A stretch of DNA of 64,000 nucleotides from Phycisphaerales bacterium (GCA_030602885.1 JAUVYV010000013.1:1-64000); one strand, 5' to 3'; numbered from the stretch's first letter, positions 53,735 to 62,701 are shown. Notes: a model not told the origin generated them from the letters alone. Numbers and translations: made by a program.

Positions 53735-56700
53735 TTGTCTGTCGTGATGCTGCAGGGACCGTCAGTGAAAAAGGAACTACCTACAAAATCGGCTGGAGCG
53801 CTGCTGGAAGCAGCATACAGAAATTTGGGCTATGATGAAGGCTCGCTGATTGCTGCAACGGATTCAGCCAATGGACTAGAGCCAAGCGATTGGATTGAGA
53901 AAGGGGAGTGGCTGGCTCTGGCGAAGAAAGTAAACGCCGAGAGGATATTCTTCGTCGAGAACAACCCTGTGATTGTCTTTGCGCAATGTCGAGAGGATGA
54001 ACACCAACTGCGCTTTCAGCAGATATGGAATATGGCAAGACCGCCACTACTTTTTCTTGCTTCTCCGGGAGAACTGGCTGTTCTGGATTTGACTCACGGC
54101 CCCGCTGAGACTCCTGACGACTGGGAGGCAACGATATTGAAACGCCGTCTTCACGTTGTTAAAGAGGTGTCGAAGGTAGCAAGTGAATTAGCCAAGTACA
54201 GGCGGGAGCAAGTCGAGTCAGGACGGCTATTTGAAGAAGTCCGTTTCGGTGACGAACAGCGAGCAGACAGAGCACTTGTTGCCGATCTCAAAGTGATTCG
54301 CCGTGAACTTATGGCCGACGGCGGATTAGATGCGCGTTACGCACACGCGATAATCGGACGCTCGATTTTCATTCGCTATCTTGAAGATCGGAACATCTTG
54401 GTTCCAGAGTACTTTCGAAGAATAGCACGCAGAAATAAGAGATGGCAGAAACTATTGGATACTCCCGTTAGCGGTATCTTCATGGATGAGGAGTTGAGGA
54501 ATCGCCTGTATCTGCGCGTACTCCGAAATAAGCAGTTCACCTACGCGCTGTTTGAGCAACTGGCAATGGACTTCAATGGTGATATGTTTCCAGAGGATCA
54601 CGGAGAAGAGAAAGCGATTAAACAAAGCCATCTGGACGTGCTTCAGCAGTTCCTCTGTGGAAATCCAGATCCCAACCGTCCACGGCTATTTTTCTTTGCA
54701 TACAGGTTTGATATAATTCCGATTGAGTTGATAAGCAGCATATATGAGGAATTCTACGGTGCGGGGCTGCAAAGCACTGTTGACGGTGGAACACACTACA
54801 CACCGCCAGCATTGGTGGAATTTCTTCTATCACAGGTGCTTACACCAGAGCAGTTGGCAATGGCCCCGAGAGTGCTTGATCCGGCATGCGGTTCCGGAAT
54901 ATTCATAGTGGAAGCATTTCGGCGAATTGTGCGATATCGTGTGCAAGTTCAAGGGAGGCGGCTGAACCGCAGGGAATTGCTTAAGATCCTTCGTGAGCAA
55001 ATCGCCGGGATGGATATCAATGAGGAAGCTATACGTGTTGCTGCCTTCAGCCTTTACTTGGCTTTTCTCCACTACCAAGAACCTCCGGACATCTTGGCTC
55101 AGATAAAGGCGAAGAAACGCCTACCAAACCTGAAATACGAAGCGCGACGAAGCAGAGTACCCGAACAGCACTTTAATACGTTGCTTGCGTGCAATGCGTT
55201 TGACATCGAAAGTAAGATTTCACCTTCAGACAAAGATGTGATCGCGGCATTTTCGAGCAATTGCGCTAGTATAGTAGTGGGCAATCCACCTTGGGGATCA
55301 CCAGGCACGAAACCTGAGGAACGACAAGCCCGTGAGGCTATGGACGTTACTCTCAGCTGGTGTGAGAAACACCAACCGAGACTAGAAGTCGGTGACCGGG
55401 AGTGGTCGCAGGCCTTCATCCACAAAATATGCGATTTGTTGCAGGATGGCGGCCAAGCTGGACTGCTTGTCTCCGCAGGCGTTCTATTCAAGAGCCACGA
55501 GAAAAGCCAGGCGTTTAGAAAACAATGGCTTAGAAGCGTCAAGCTGCACTGTGTTGTGAATTTTTCGCATGTCCGCGATGTCTTCTTCAAGGGAAAGGCG
55601 AGGAAGACCGGTGCGCAGGCACCATTCATCTCCGTCACGTTCACTAAACGGGAACACGATTCAGGAAACCTCAGCTTTGAATACTGGTCTGCGAAGAAGA
55701 CTGCTATGGTGGAGGGAACACAGGCTGTAGTTCTAAGTAAACCAGATCTACATCGCTTGGCACAACAAGATGTTATGCGAGACGATAATCTCTGGAAGAT
55801 ATTCTGGTGGGGAAGCCATAGAGACAACATGCTGGTTCAAAGGCTCCAAATGGAGCTGCCCCTGGAAGATACGGTAATACGTGATGTTAGGCTTCGCGAT
55901 GATAATTTCGGACAAGGTTATATTCTAGGACAATCAGGCAAGAGAGAACCCTGTGAGGAATTGCAGGCGTTCAAGGTGCTGCCAACAAAAGCTTTCCGAC
56001 GATACGGGGCTGCAAGACTGAAGAAGAAGACAGGACAAGAGAGTTTCTATCGTAGAGGCAACTTCAGACTGTACAAAGGCACAAGGCTGCTAGTTAAGCG
56101 CGGCATAGCAGAGAGCGGCTCGGAGAAAGGGCAAATTGTAGCCAGGCTTGCCACTCAACCATTTCGATTCAATAGTTCTATACACGGACTCCGACTTCCG
56201 GACAGTAGTGGTGCAGAAGCAAAAATCCTGCTTGGAATTTGCTGGTCATCATTAGCGAGGTACTACTTCTGGCTTACCGCTGGATCGTGGATGTGGCACA
56301 ACGAAATTCATCTGGAGGATTTGCGGCATTTGCCTATACGTCTTCCTGAGAACAAAAAACTCGCAGAACGCATTGTGAGTATTGTAGACAAGCTCAGAGT
56401 ATATCCAGGAGAGGACTTGTTCGCAAATTCTGATGTAACGGAATCTATTAGTGAGCTTGAGAGGCGATTAGACGAAGCAATCTTTGATCTGTACGAGTTG
56501 AGCCCCTCTGAGCGTGATCAGATAATGGATATGTGTGAATACGGCTTGGATCTCTTCTATAACCATACCCACAGTGAGGCCATGAAACCCATCGCAGCTG
56601 GACAACCTGCCAAACGCTCTGGAGTCTTGAGCAATCTGTCTTCCTCACGAAGTCGCAAATCTGGACTGAATAACTACCTGAGGGCATTCCTTGATATATG

Positions 56701-57061
56701 GAACAGAGAACTGGAACCAACCGGGGAATTCAGCTACCAAGTCATTTGCCCAAAGTCACAAGCTCCAATGCTTGCTGTTGTGTTCGAAACTCAAGAGAAG
56801 TCGAAACCACTGGAAGACTCGCCAGATACGCATGACGATGCATGGGAGCGCGTTCTGGCTCAGCTGAGTGAATCTCTTATTGGTCCTATTGGCTGCAAGC
56901 GAATCTATATTGATGGAATGGTGAGAGTGGTTACCGACACCGACATTATCATCATCAAACGGAATGAGCAACGACTATGGACTGCTAGTATGGCGCGTGA
57001 GGACGCCGAGGCTACATTGCTGCAGGCAATGCATCTACAAGAAGCTGCAGGGAGAGCGTGA
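53735..57061 (+). CDS. Eco57I/TaqI-type DNA adenine methyltransferase of a restriction or defence module
   Basis: 1108 residues. Residues 1-180 form an extra N-terminal domain (ERIFFVENNPVIVFAQCRED, FLASPGELAVLDL) not assigned to a known fold. The methyltransferase core has motif I VLDPACGSGIFIVEAF near 378 and NPPWGSPG (motif IV, adenine-N6) near 517. A TaqI-C-like target-recognition part follows (SSLARYYFWLTAGSWMWHNE near 845, DLRHLPIRLP). The last 110 residues (RIYIDGMVRVV, IIIIKRNEQRLWTASMA) form a separate C-terminal domain. TTG start with GGAAGGA 8 bases upstream. Base composition is AT-richer than the neighbours, a hint of transfer. It overlaps the nuclease gene by GTGA. Confidence 0.9.
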   Translation: MSVVMLQGPSVKKELPTKSAGALLEAAYRNLGYDEGSLIAATDSANGLEPSDWIEKGEWLALAKKVNAERIFFVENNPVIVFAQCREDEHQLRFQQIWNMARPPLLFLASPGELAVLDLTHGPAETPDDWEATILKRRLHVVKEVSKVASELAKYRREQVESGRLFEEVRFGDEQRADRALVADLKVIRRELMADGGLDARYAHAIIGRSIFIRYLEDRNILVPEYFRRIARRNKRWQKLLDTPVSGIFMDEELRNRLYLRVLRNKQFTYALFEQLAMDFNGDMFPEDHGEEKAIKQSHLDVLQQFLCGNPDPNRPRLFFFAYRFDIIPIELISSIYEEFYGAGLQSTVDGGTHYTPPALVEFLLSQVLTPEQLAMAPRVLDPACGSGIFIVEAFRRIVRYRVQVQGRRLNRRELLKILREQIAGMDINEEAIRVAAFSLYLAFLHYQEPPDILAQIKAKKRLPNLKYEARRSRVPEQHFNTLLACNAFDIESKISPSDKDVIAAFSSNCASIVVGNPPWGSPGTKPEERQAREAMDVTLSWCEKHQPRLEVGDREWSQAFIHKICDLLQDGGQAGLLVSAGVLFKSHEKSQAFRKQWLRSVKLHCVVNFSHVRDVFFKGKARKTGAQAPFISVTFTKREHDSGNLSFEYWSAKKTAMVEGTQAVVLSKPDLHRLAQQDVMRDDNLWKIFWWGSHRDNMLVQRLQMELPLEDTVIRDVRLRDDNFGQGYILGQSGKREPCEELQAFKVLPTKAFRRYGAARLKKKTGQESFYRRGNFRLYKGTRLLVKRGIAESGSEKGQIVARLATQPFRFNSSIHGLRLPDSSGAEAKILLGICWSSLARYYFWLTAGSWMWHNEIHLEDLRHLPIRLPENKKLAERIVSIVDKLRVYPGEDLFANSDVTESISELERRLDEAIFDLYELSPSERDQIMDMCEYGLDLFYNHTHSEAMKPIAAGQPAKRSGVLSNLSSSRSRKSGLNNYLRAFLDIWNRELEPTGEFSYQVICPKSQAPMLAVVFETQEKSKPLEDSPDTHDDAWERVLAQLSESLIGPIGCKRIYIDGMVRVVTDTDIIIIKRNEQRLWTASMAREDAEATLLQAMHLQEAAGRA

Positions 57062-57753
57062 ATTTGGCAAGACCACACCTAAGCAAACTGGATTCCTGGG
57101 GCAATCATGAAGCTCGTGTGCTGAAAGTGTTTGAACTGGCGTTGAGGCTCCTTCGGGAGGAAGATGATCTTCCGCCTAAAGAAGAGGCTATAAATAGGAA
57201 ACTGTACTTCTGCATTCATCGAGCTAATCGGCAACTGAACGATCCTCTTTCGGGGCCCCCTGTATACGATGGCAAGAATGCTCCTGATGCCAGTGATGAG
57301 GTCAGAACTCAACGAGAGGATAAGAGACCAGACTTTGTCTGCAGTTTCTATGACTATCAAGAACCTGATCCGGAAAGAAGCGCCAAGCATTACGTTGTGG
57401 AGTGCAAACGGTTAGGGATGCCATCCGGTTCATGGAAATTCAACAGCAACTACGTAATCCATGGCATTTGTAGATTCGTGAATCCCGAGTGGGGATATGG
57501 TAAGTCCTCCAAAACCGCCGCGATGGTCGGGTATGTTCAAAGCATGGAACTCGATGATATTCTAACTGAAGTGAACGGCAAGATTCGCGACATGCAATTA
57601 CCAAAGATCAGCCTCTTCGCTGAGGGCTGGAAGAAGCGGGATGTCACAACGCTCAATCAGAGCTTGCGACGTAGCAAGATTCTGCCAAAGGCATTCCGTT
57701 TGAGACATATCTGGTTAGATGTGCGAGATAGGTATAGAGAGAGCTTTGGCTAA
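57058..57753 (+). CDS. PD-(D/E)XK-like nuclease coupled to the methyltransferase
   Basis: 231 residues. KRPDFVCSFYD and, 22 residues later, HYVVECKRLG form a plausible PD...ExK catalytic set (Asp of PDF, then Glu-Cys-Lys). The C-terminus is basic (FRLRHIWLDVRDRYRE). It starts with GTG inside the methyltransferase stop, so the two are made together. The likely reading is the restriction partner, cutting DNA not modified by the methylase. Target sequence unknown; no crystal-family match recalled. Confidence 0.7.
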   Translation: MNLARPHLSKLDSWGNHEARVLKVFELALRLLREEDDLPPKEEAINRKLYFCIHRANRQLNDPLSGPPVYDGKNAPDASDEVRTQREDKRPDFVCSFYDYQEPDPERSAKHYVVECKRLGMPSGSWKFNSNYVIHGICRFVNPEWGYGKSSKTAAMVGYVQSMELDDILTEVNGKIRDMQLPKISLFAEGWKKRDVTTLNQSLRRSKILPKAFRLRHIWLDVRDRYRESFG

Positions 57754-57846
57754 AGAGTCACATCCGGTGGGCGAAAAAAGGGATAAAAAAGGACACATTC
57801 TGGCTTTTGCCTCCTTCCTTTTTTCACATCTAATCCAAAATTCCAC

Positions 57847-57875
57847 TTGACATCTAACATTGCATATTGTATAAT
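57847..57875 (+). promoter_or_regulatory. Perfect-consensus sigma-70 promoter
   Basis: TTGACA at 57847-57852, 17-base spacer, TATAAT at 57870-57875, both hexamers exact. No ordinary gene follows on this strand for 1.3 kb, only a 53-codon ORF and repeats. Confidence 0.8.
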
Positions 57876-57930
57876 ACGCATCTAACGAATAGAAAGTGAA
57901 TACAGTATCGTAAATTCGGAGGGTTTGAGA

Positions 57931-58092
57931 TTGCCCATGCGTTCACGAGATATCATCTTTAGCTTCTCAGCCCTTGAACTTTTTCAGAAATCAGTGTTAA
58001 TTTATCCCTACCGAAGGGGGATCAGTGTGAACTTGTGCCTACCGAAGGGGTATCAGTGTCTAAAAACAAACCGCCTATATTGCCCAACTTAA
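57931..58092 (+). CDS. 53-codon ORF behind the consensus promoter, possibly a truncated gene
   Basis: GGAGG stands 8 bases before a TTG (then ATG two codons later). The start (RSRDIIFSFSALELFQKS) looks protein-like, but the frame then enters the 31-bp tandem repeat and ends at TAA 58090-58092. It may be the 5' end of a gene cut by repeat invasion. Unrecognised. Confidence 0.4.
   Translation: MPMRSRDIIFSFSALELFQKSVLIYPYRRGISVNLCLPKGYQCLKTNRLYCPT
57990..58059. repeat. 31-bp tandem repeat, 2.3 copies
   Basis: Units begin ATCAGTGT and end CCTACCGAAGGGG at 57990-58020 and 58021-58051; a partial third starts at 58052. The 22-base core (58007-58028 and 58038-58059) has one mismatch. A period of 31 shifts the reading frame between copies. 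Confidence 0.85.
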
Positions 58093-58119
58093 CTTGCTGG
58101 CAATTTACAACCTTTTTAT

Positions 58120-58320
58120 GCAAAACAAACCCAATTTCAGCAGACCCAAAAATAAACCTAACCCTATATTCAGAAAGGGTTTACGAAAAATATTCACCCC
58201 TTCGAACGGTGAAAAGCAAACCCAAGCAAACCCAATTCAAAGCCAATTCAAACCCAATTTCAGCCCAAACAAACCCAAACAAAGCCAATTCAAACCCAAA
58301 ACGAACCCAATTCCAAACTC
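58120..58320 (+). repeat. AAACCCAATT-type low-complexity repeat tract
   Basis: AAACCCAATT or AAGCCAATTC and CAAACCCAA variants recur from 58127 to about 58315. Two plus frames stay open through it and encode Lys-Pro-Asn-Phe and Thr-Asn-Pro-Ile patterns; I regard these as by-products of the repeat, not genes. Such NKPNF-type ORFs are, to my knowledge, widespread in planctomycete genomes. Confidence 0.75.
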
Positions 58321-58380
58321 GAAGCGGAGCGCAGATCCCTACGGGTGGGCTTCTTGGAATTTTCAAACCGGGGACCAATT

Positions 58381-58752
58381 TCAGAGAGGGCCAAATAACG
58401 ATGTCCGGGTCAGAGCTTTCGTACCAAACCAAATTACTACTGCGGCGACTTTGCCGACTAATGGTATTCCCTGCTCCGATTGAACATGGCCGGACGAACC
58501 GTTGTCCGACAGGCGGTCAAGCAGTTTTCGTGCTCTTGCCGTCAGCTTCAAAGAGCGTGCCCTGCCCGCTAAATTCAACAGCAGCCCTTTTCTTCGCAGC
58601 TCGCCGATATGCTCGAATGCGGTGCTTCGGCTTATGCCTAATTTGGCGGCCGGCTCGCCAATCGTCGGCGAATAACATCGGCTCACTTGAAACCCCGCCA
58701 CCGCCTTCAGCACCTGCCGATTCGATCTGCACCGTGCTGAACTCGGAGTCAA
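58381..58752 (-). CDS. LexA-like winged-helix protein
   Basis: 123 residues by the longest reading from a TTG. YSPTIGEPAAKLGISRST followed by AFEHIGELRRKGLL matches the LexA/MarR-type wing (YSPTxxEIAxxLGxSxxT) and then ARSLKLTARARKLLDRL. The usual autoproteolysis domain is absent. Residues after about 85 look like non-coding extension. No good ribosome site. A second frame on the same strand (ATG at 58916, GGAAG upstream) overlaps its 5' end, so a frameshift or another start is possible. Confidence 0.5.
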   Translation of the reverse strand: MTPSSARCRSNRQVLKAVAGFQVSRCYSPTIGEPAAKLGISRSTAFEHIGELRRKGLLLNLAGRARSLKLTARARKLLDRLSDNGSSGHVQSEQGIPLVGKVAAVVIWFGTKALTRTSLFGPL

Positions 58753-59170
58753 ACAGCTCGGCTATCGTCCCTCCCATCGAACCGAGCAATCTTACCAACC
58801 GGCTCTGCGAGCGCCGAAAGAGCGGCTTCAACTGCCTCGGCCAGACCGAAACGAAATCGCCGCCCGGCCCAAACTTGCATACAGGCCCGATTCTTGTTCT
58901 CTTTTCAGTATTCATCTTTCTTCCACGTTCAGAAATCCCGCCTCGGCAGATCCAAAATCCACCACCTGCGGCAACTATTTTTATCGGTAAGCCCCACCCC
59001 AAAACCCTAACAAAAACCGAGCAAAAAACGCCTCCCAAAAGAATTTCTTGCACCCCCTGCCACAGCTTTTCATAACTGCAATAATATGGGACTGCGCCAC
59101 AAATACCGACGAATTGCCACCCGCACAATCTCAACCAGCACCTCTCGCAATAATGTAAGCACCCCGGCAT
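58753..59170. other. Gap between LexA-like gene and bioY
   Basis: Contains the ATG at 58916 with GGAAG, from which a minus-strand frame opens (TEKRTRIGPV start) and runs into the LexA-like region in another frame. Nothing else is convincing. Confidence 0.3.
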
Positions 59171-59199
59171 TTGACTTGGCAGCGTGCCCGCAGTATAAT
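59171..59199 (+). promoter_or_regulatory. Strong sigma-70 promoter for bioY
   Basis: TTGACT at 59171-59176, 17 bases, TATAAT at 59194-59199. No BirA-type operator is visible. Confidence 0.75.
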
Positions 59200-59249
59200 C
59201 CACCATTGCCTTTGTTGCTTCTTGTTTCTGTTGTGTGAAAGATATGATA

Positions 59250-59849
59250 ATGAGTTGCACTGTTGCCGATGTTTTTCGCCCCGGTGAAAAGACCCGGGCT
59301 CTCGCTTATGATATTGCAGTTATCATTGCCGGCTCTCTGCTCATCGCCCTCTCTGCGCAGCTAAAAGTGTTACTTCCCTTCAGCCCCGTTCCCATCACAG
59401 GCCAGACCTTTGCCGTCCTCATCCTTGGCGCGCTCTTGGGCGCCCGCCGCGGTGCTCTCTGTGCACTTGCTTATATCACCCAGGGCGCAATCGGTCTGCC
59501 GGTATTTGCAGCAGCTCTTGGCCCCGCCGCACTCCTTGGCCCTACCGCCGGATACCTGATTGGCTTCGTCCCCGCCGCTTACATCACAGGAAAACTCGCT
59601 GAAAAACGATGGGACCGCCGAGTAACCACAACCATCCTCGCAATGCTCCTCGGCAACATCGTGATTTATGTCTTCGGCGTCGCCTGGCTCACCTGCCTGA
59701 CCAATATCAAGACCGCAATTCTCACAGGCCTGTGTCCTTTCGTTATAGGAGACATCTTCAAGATATTGGCCGCCGCTGCAATCCTGCCAACCGCCTGGAA
59801 GCTACTCGAAAAACTTATTCCCCCCTTCCCTCCAAACGAAGCCCCATAA
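59250..59849 (+). CDS. bioY: Biotin transporter BioY
   Basis: About 199 residues with six hydrophobic helices. The family core is LKVLLPFSPVPITGQTFAVL and GALLGARRGALCALAYITQG, then GAIGLPVF and GPTAGYLIGFV. It is the substrate-binding subunit of a biotin ECF system; no EcfA or EcfT gene is adjacent, so it may work alone or with distant partners. ATGs at 59244 and 59250 and a GTG at 59235 are all possible. Confidence 0.93.
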   Translation: MSCTVADVFRPGEKTRALAYDIAVIIAGSLLIALSAQLKVLLPFSPVPITGQTFAVLILGALLGARRGALCALAYITQGAIGLPVFAAALGPAALLGPTAGYLIGFVPAAYITGKLAEKRWDRRVTTTILAMLLGNIVIYVFGVAWLTCLTNIKTAILTGLCPFVIGDIFKILAAAAILPTAWKLLEKLIPPFPPNEAP

Positions 59850-59855
59850 AAAAAC

Positions 59856-59909
59856 GCCGTGCAAAGCACGGCCTCAACTAAATATTTAACCCCACGTTTC
59901 ACGTGGGGT
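59856..59909. terminator. Two hairpins after bioY
   Basis: GCCGTGC-AAA-GCACGGC at 59856-59872 and ACCCCACGT-TTC-ACGTGGGGT at 59889-59909. The first is preceded by seven As, which gives a T-run on the minus strand for the coiled-coil protein gene; neither has a good plus-strand T-run. Confidence 0.5.
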
Positions 59910-59950
59910 CACCCTCGGATACTCTGGTACTTCCAGAACGCCTTTTAAGC

Positions 59951-60703
59951 CTACCGATCGCCCGCAAATTCGATGTTGCTCTGATAAAGAACATCCAGCT
60001 CGTCCCTGCTTTCGTTAAGACCGTTCTGAACGCTCTCTATCTCCGCCCGCGAAAGCGATATCTGCCCCTGAATCCCCGTCAGCTCACCCTGTACTGTCTC
60101 TAAGTTGCGCCTCGCCTCGCTCAGCGAATCGCTAATCCTTTCCACCTCCGCCCTCGAAATGTTAATCTGGCTCTGAATCCGCGCAAGCTCCGCCCTCGCC
60201 GCCGCAAGCTCGCTCTGCACCGTCTCAGCATTCGCCGTAACGCCAACAACGTCGTCATATTTCGTCTGAAGCGTCGTATAATCTCTGTTGAGATTCTCAA
60301 GCGCCATCCTCGTATCTACATAAAGCCACAAAGCCGCACACACTCCCGCCGCCAGCAAAAACACCGCTGCAACCGCGCTCACACTCCAGCGGCCCTTCAC
60401 CTCCACCTTCGCTAATCCCGCACCCGCCTTCGGCCTCTTAGCTTCCTCGTCACTAATACCCGATGGTCTAAGCGCCACATCCACAACGAATTTCTGGCCC
60501 TTGAACTTTCGTATCTGAACAACGCCGATCTGTCCCTGCTTCTCGACAATATCGCTTGAAAGACCCTCCCTCGCTGCGTACTCATCTAAAGGCACAAGTG
60601 ACCGCTTGAATTGCGATCTCGGCTCCGCCCCTTGCGTAGCCGTATCTGCCCCGTCGCTCTTCACTTGCCGTCTCTCGTCCGAATTGTCCCGCCGACCATC
60701 CAT
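59951..60703 (-). CDS. Single-pass membrane coiled-coil protein
   Basis: 250 residues. An N-terminal soluble part ending in a segment with an excisionase-like look (LVPLDEYAAREGLSSDIVEK, then IGVVQIRKFKGQKFVVD), a hydrophobic helix (VSAVAAVFLLAAGVCAALWLY) near 105-130, and a C-terminal 110-residue coiled coil with near-repeats (ISRAEVERISDSLSEARRNL, ISLSRAEIESVQNGLNESRD). Role unknown; a scaffold or envelope-linking function is a guess. Confidence 0.75.
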   Translation of the reverse strand: MDGRRDNSDERRQVKSDGADTATQGAEPRSQFKRSLVPLDEYAAREGLSSDIVEKQGQIGVVQIRKFKGQKFVVDVALRPSGISDEEAKRPKAGAGLAKVEVKGRWSVSAVAAVFLLAAGVCAALWLYVDTRMALENLNRDYTTLQTKYDDVVGVTANAETVQSELAAARAELARIQSQINISRAEVERISDSLSEARRNLETVQGELTGIQGQISLSRAEIESVQNGLNESRDELDVLYQSNIEFAGDR

Positions 60704-61145
60704 ACTCTTTGCATTACGCCCGATACCAACTCTCCAAAACTAAACCGCTACAATCTACCAATCGCCGACGTACAATGCCAGCAAAATTCTCATTTTTCCA
60801 ACACGCCTCTCTGTCATCCCGCCTGTCCTGAGCCCGTCGTAAGGAACCGAATCGTAAATCGTAAATCGAAAATCGTAAATTAACAGCCCCCACCCCTGTG
60901 GTGGCGGTCCGCACCCGCTTCTATCGGACCTTCACAAAAAATCAATACCACCCCTCCGCGTTATTCCTTGCACACTTTTTCCAGCACTGCATCAACGACA
61001 ACTTTCAGGGTTTTCTCGTATAACTTCCAAAAGAAATTACCTGCCCTGCGTGCCGCTGCTCACTTTGAACCAGCCGCCTTGGTCAATGCATCTGCGACAG
61101 CGACCTTCCAAGAGTCATAGTGAAAGCCTAACTGGCGCTGTAGTA
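60704..61145. repeat. Repeat-bearing intergenic region with AATCGTA tandem
   Basis: AATCGTA is repeated four times at 60850-60877 (third copy AATCGAA), next to CCTGTCCTGAGCCCGTCGT-like material, again typical of dispersed junk. Farther right, minus-strand frames (FHYDSWKVAVADALTK, then after a TGA NFFWKLYEKTLKVVVDAV) look like remains of a gene. Confidence 0.5.
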
Positions 61146-61280
61146 CTATTGACCTTTGCAAAAGTAAAGGAACGAGCCTGTGTGAAACTCTGCTCCGTAC
61201 TTAAGATATTTTATAGTTTTATTGGCATATACTTCGGGTACGTCCCGAACTTTGCCGCAATATAGACATTGAACTCTCAT
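61146..61280 (-). pseudogene. 44-codon Cys-x-x-Cys ORF, head of a decayed gene
   Basis: Starts with ATG at 61280 and reads V-Q-C-L-Y-C-G-K at the N-terminus, a half zinc ribbon, then stops at TAG 61146-61148. Downstream on the minus strand two blocks resume in another frame with an internal TGA (FHYDSWKVAVADALTK and NFFWKLYEKTLKVVVDAV). Taken together this looks like one gene broken by a frameshift and a stop. A real short protein is possible. Confidence 0.4.
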
Positions 61281-61328
61281 TTTCTCAACCCCTATTCCAA
61301 ACAAAGGCGCTAAAAGCTAACGACTCAA

Positions 61329-62606
61329 TCATTTTTCCAGTGCGATTAAGTCTTCGTATGCTTCGCGTTTTCTTATTACCTTGAAGTTGCTGCCGTCCAC
61401 AAGTACCTCGGCGACTCGGCCTCGGGCGTTGTAGTTGCTGCTCATCGTAAAGCCGTATGCCCCGGCGGTGAAGATGCCGAGCAAATCGCCTCTTTTGGTC
61501 GGCGGCATCGGCCTGTCTTTTGCGAAGAAGTCGGCACTTTCACAAATTGGCCCCACGACATCGACTACCTCGGTGCCTGGAAGTCGGAGGTCTTTTTCCC
61601 GGCGGGCCGGGATGTGCCGGCCATCGACTTTCACAGGCCAAATGAAGTGGAAGGCGTCGTAGAGCGGCGGCCTGATAAGATCGTTCATACCCGCATCGAC
61701 TATGACGAACTTTTTTCCGCCGCCGGTTTTGACGTAGAGAACTTTCGTAAGCAGTATCGCTGCGTTGGCGGCGATGCTTGCTCCGGGTTCGAGAATGAGC
61801 TTGAGGTCCTTGTCTTTTATCATCGGGACTATGGCGGCGGCATACTCGGCGGCAGTCGGAGACTGAGAAGTAACGTAGTCGGCGCCGTATCCGCCGCCGA
61901 GGTCAAGCGCCTCTATCCTGAAACCGCTGTTGCGCAGGCGGTCGATCAACGCGAGCGTCTTGTCCACTGCCTCGACGTAGGGCTCAACGGTGTGGCCGGC
62001 CGAGCCGAGATGTACGTGGATAGCGCACAGTTCGACTGTTTTGTTCTTCCCGAATTCGGCGAAAACACGTTCGGCCCGCTCAATATCGACACCGAATTTC
62101 GTTTCCTTTTTGCCCGTGGTTGTATAAGTGTGTGTCTTCGGGTCAACATCGGGGTTCACTCGCAGCGCCGCTTTGGGTCTCTTGCCGTGCTGGTCAGCCA
62201 GTTCGATGAGGTTCTCAAGCTCGGCCTCGGACTCGATATTGAAATAAGCGATGCCGGCGTCTAATGCCTCGATGATTTCCCTGTTCGTTTTTCCAACACC
62301 GGCGTAAACAACCTTGGAGACATCACCGCCGGCCTGCTGGACGCGATATAGCTCGCCGCCACTGACGATGTCGAACCCGCTGCCCGCTTCCGCCATAAAC
62401 TTGAGAATGTTGATATTGCTGCACGCCTTGACCGAGTAGCACACGGTGGTATCGACCTCGCTGTAGGCCTGGCGGACCTTGCGCAGGTGCTCAAGGAAAG
62501 TGGCTTTGCTGTAAATGTAAACCGCAGTGCCGACCTCGTTGGCTATTTGTTCGACGTCGACGCCTTCGGCGAAGAGTCTGCCGTTTGTGTAAGTGAAATA
62601 GTCCAT
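61329..62606 (-). CDS. lysA: Diaminopimelate decarboxylase
   Basis: 425 residues, PLP fold type III. Pyridoxal Lys in CYSVKACSNINILKF, HVHLGSAG, LDLGGGYG, LEPGASIAANAAILLTKV and the C-terminal CESADFFAKDR with the substrate Cys. It forms lysine from meso-diaminopimelate. The promoter at 62674-62701 fits its start. Confidence 0.96.
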   Translation of the reverse strand: MDYFTYTNGRLFAEGVDVEQIANEVGTAVYIYSKATFLEHLRKVRQAYSEVDTTVCYSVKACSNINILKFMAEAGSGFDIVSGGELYRVQQAGGDVSKVVYAGVGKTNREIIEALDAGIAYFNIESEAELENLIELADQHGKRPKAALRVNPDVDPKTHTYTTTGKKETKFGVDIERAERVFAEFGKNKTVELCAIHVHLGSAGHTVEPYVEAVDKTLALIDRLRNSGFRIEALDLGGGYGADYVTSQSPTAAEYAAAIVPMIKDKDLKLILEPGASIAANAAILLTKVLYVKTGGGKKFVIVDAGMNDLIRPPLYDAFHFIWPVKVDGRHIPARREKDLRLPGTEVVDVVGPICESADFFAKDRPMPPTKRGDLLGIFTAGAYGFTMSSNYNARGRVAEVLVDGSNFKVIRKREAYEDLIALEK

Positions 62607-62673
62607 ATTGGTTACCTGTCGAAGATAGTAACTCCCACGGCTGATTTGGCCGCGTCAGCCGGTGCAGTCGGAC

Positions 62674-62701
62674 AGTATAGAAGACTGGAAGCAAATTGCA
62701 A
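62674..62701 (-). promoter_or_regulatory. Candidate promoter for lysA
   Basis: On the minus strand TTGCAA (62701-62696), 16 bases, then TATACT (62679-62674). Confidence 0.5.

Noticed and set aside
58035-59075. 346-codon plus-strand frame through the AAACCCAATT tract
   Set aside because: The first part is repeat-derived and the second is antisense to the LexA-like region.
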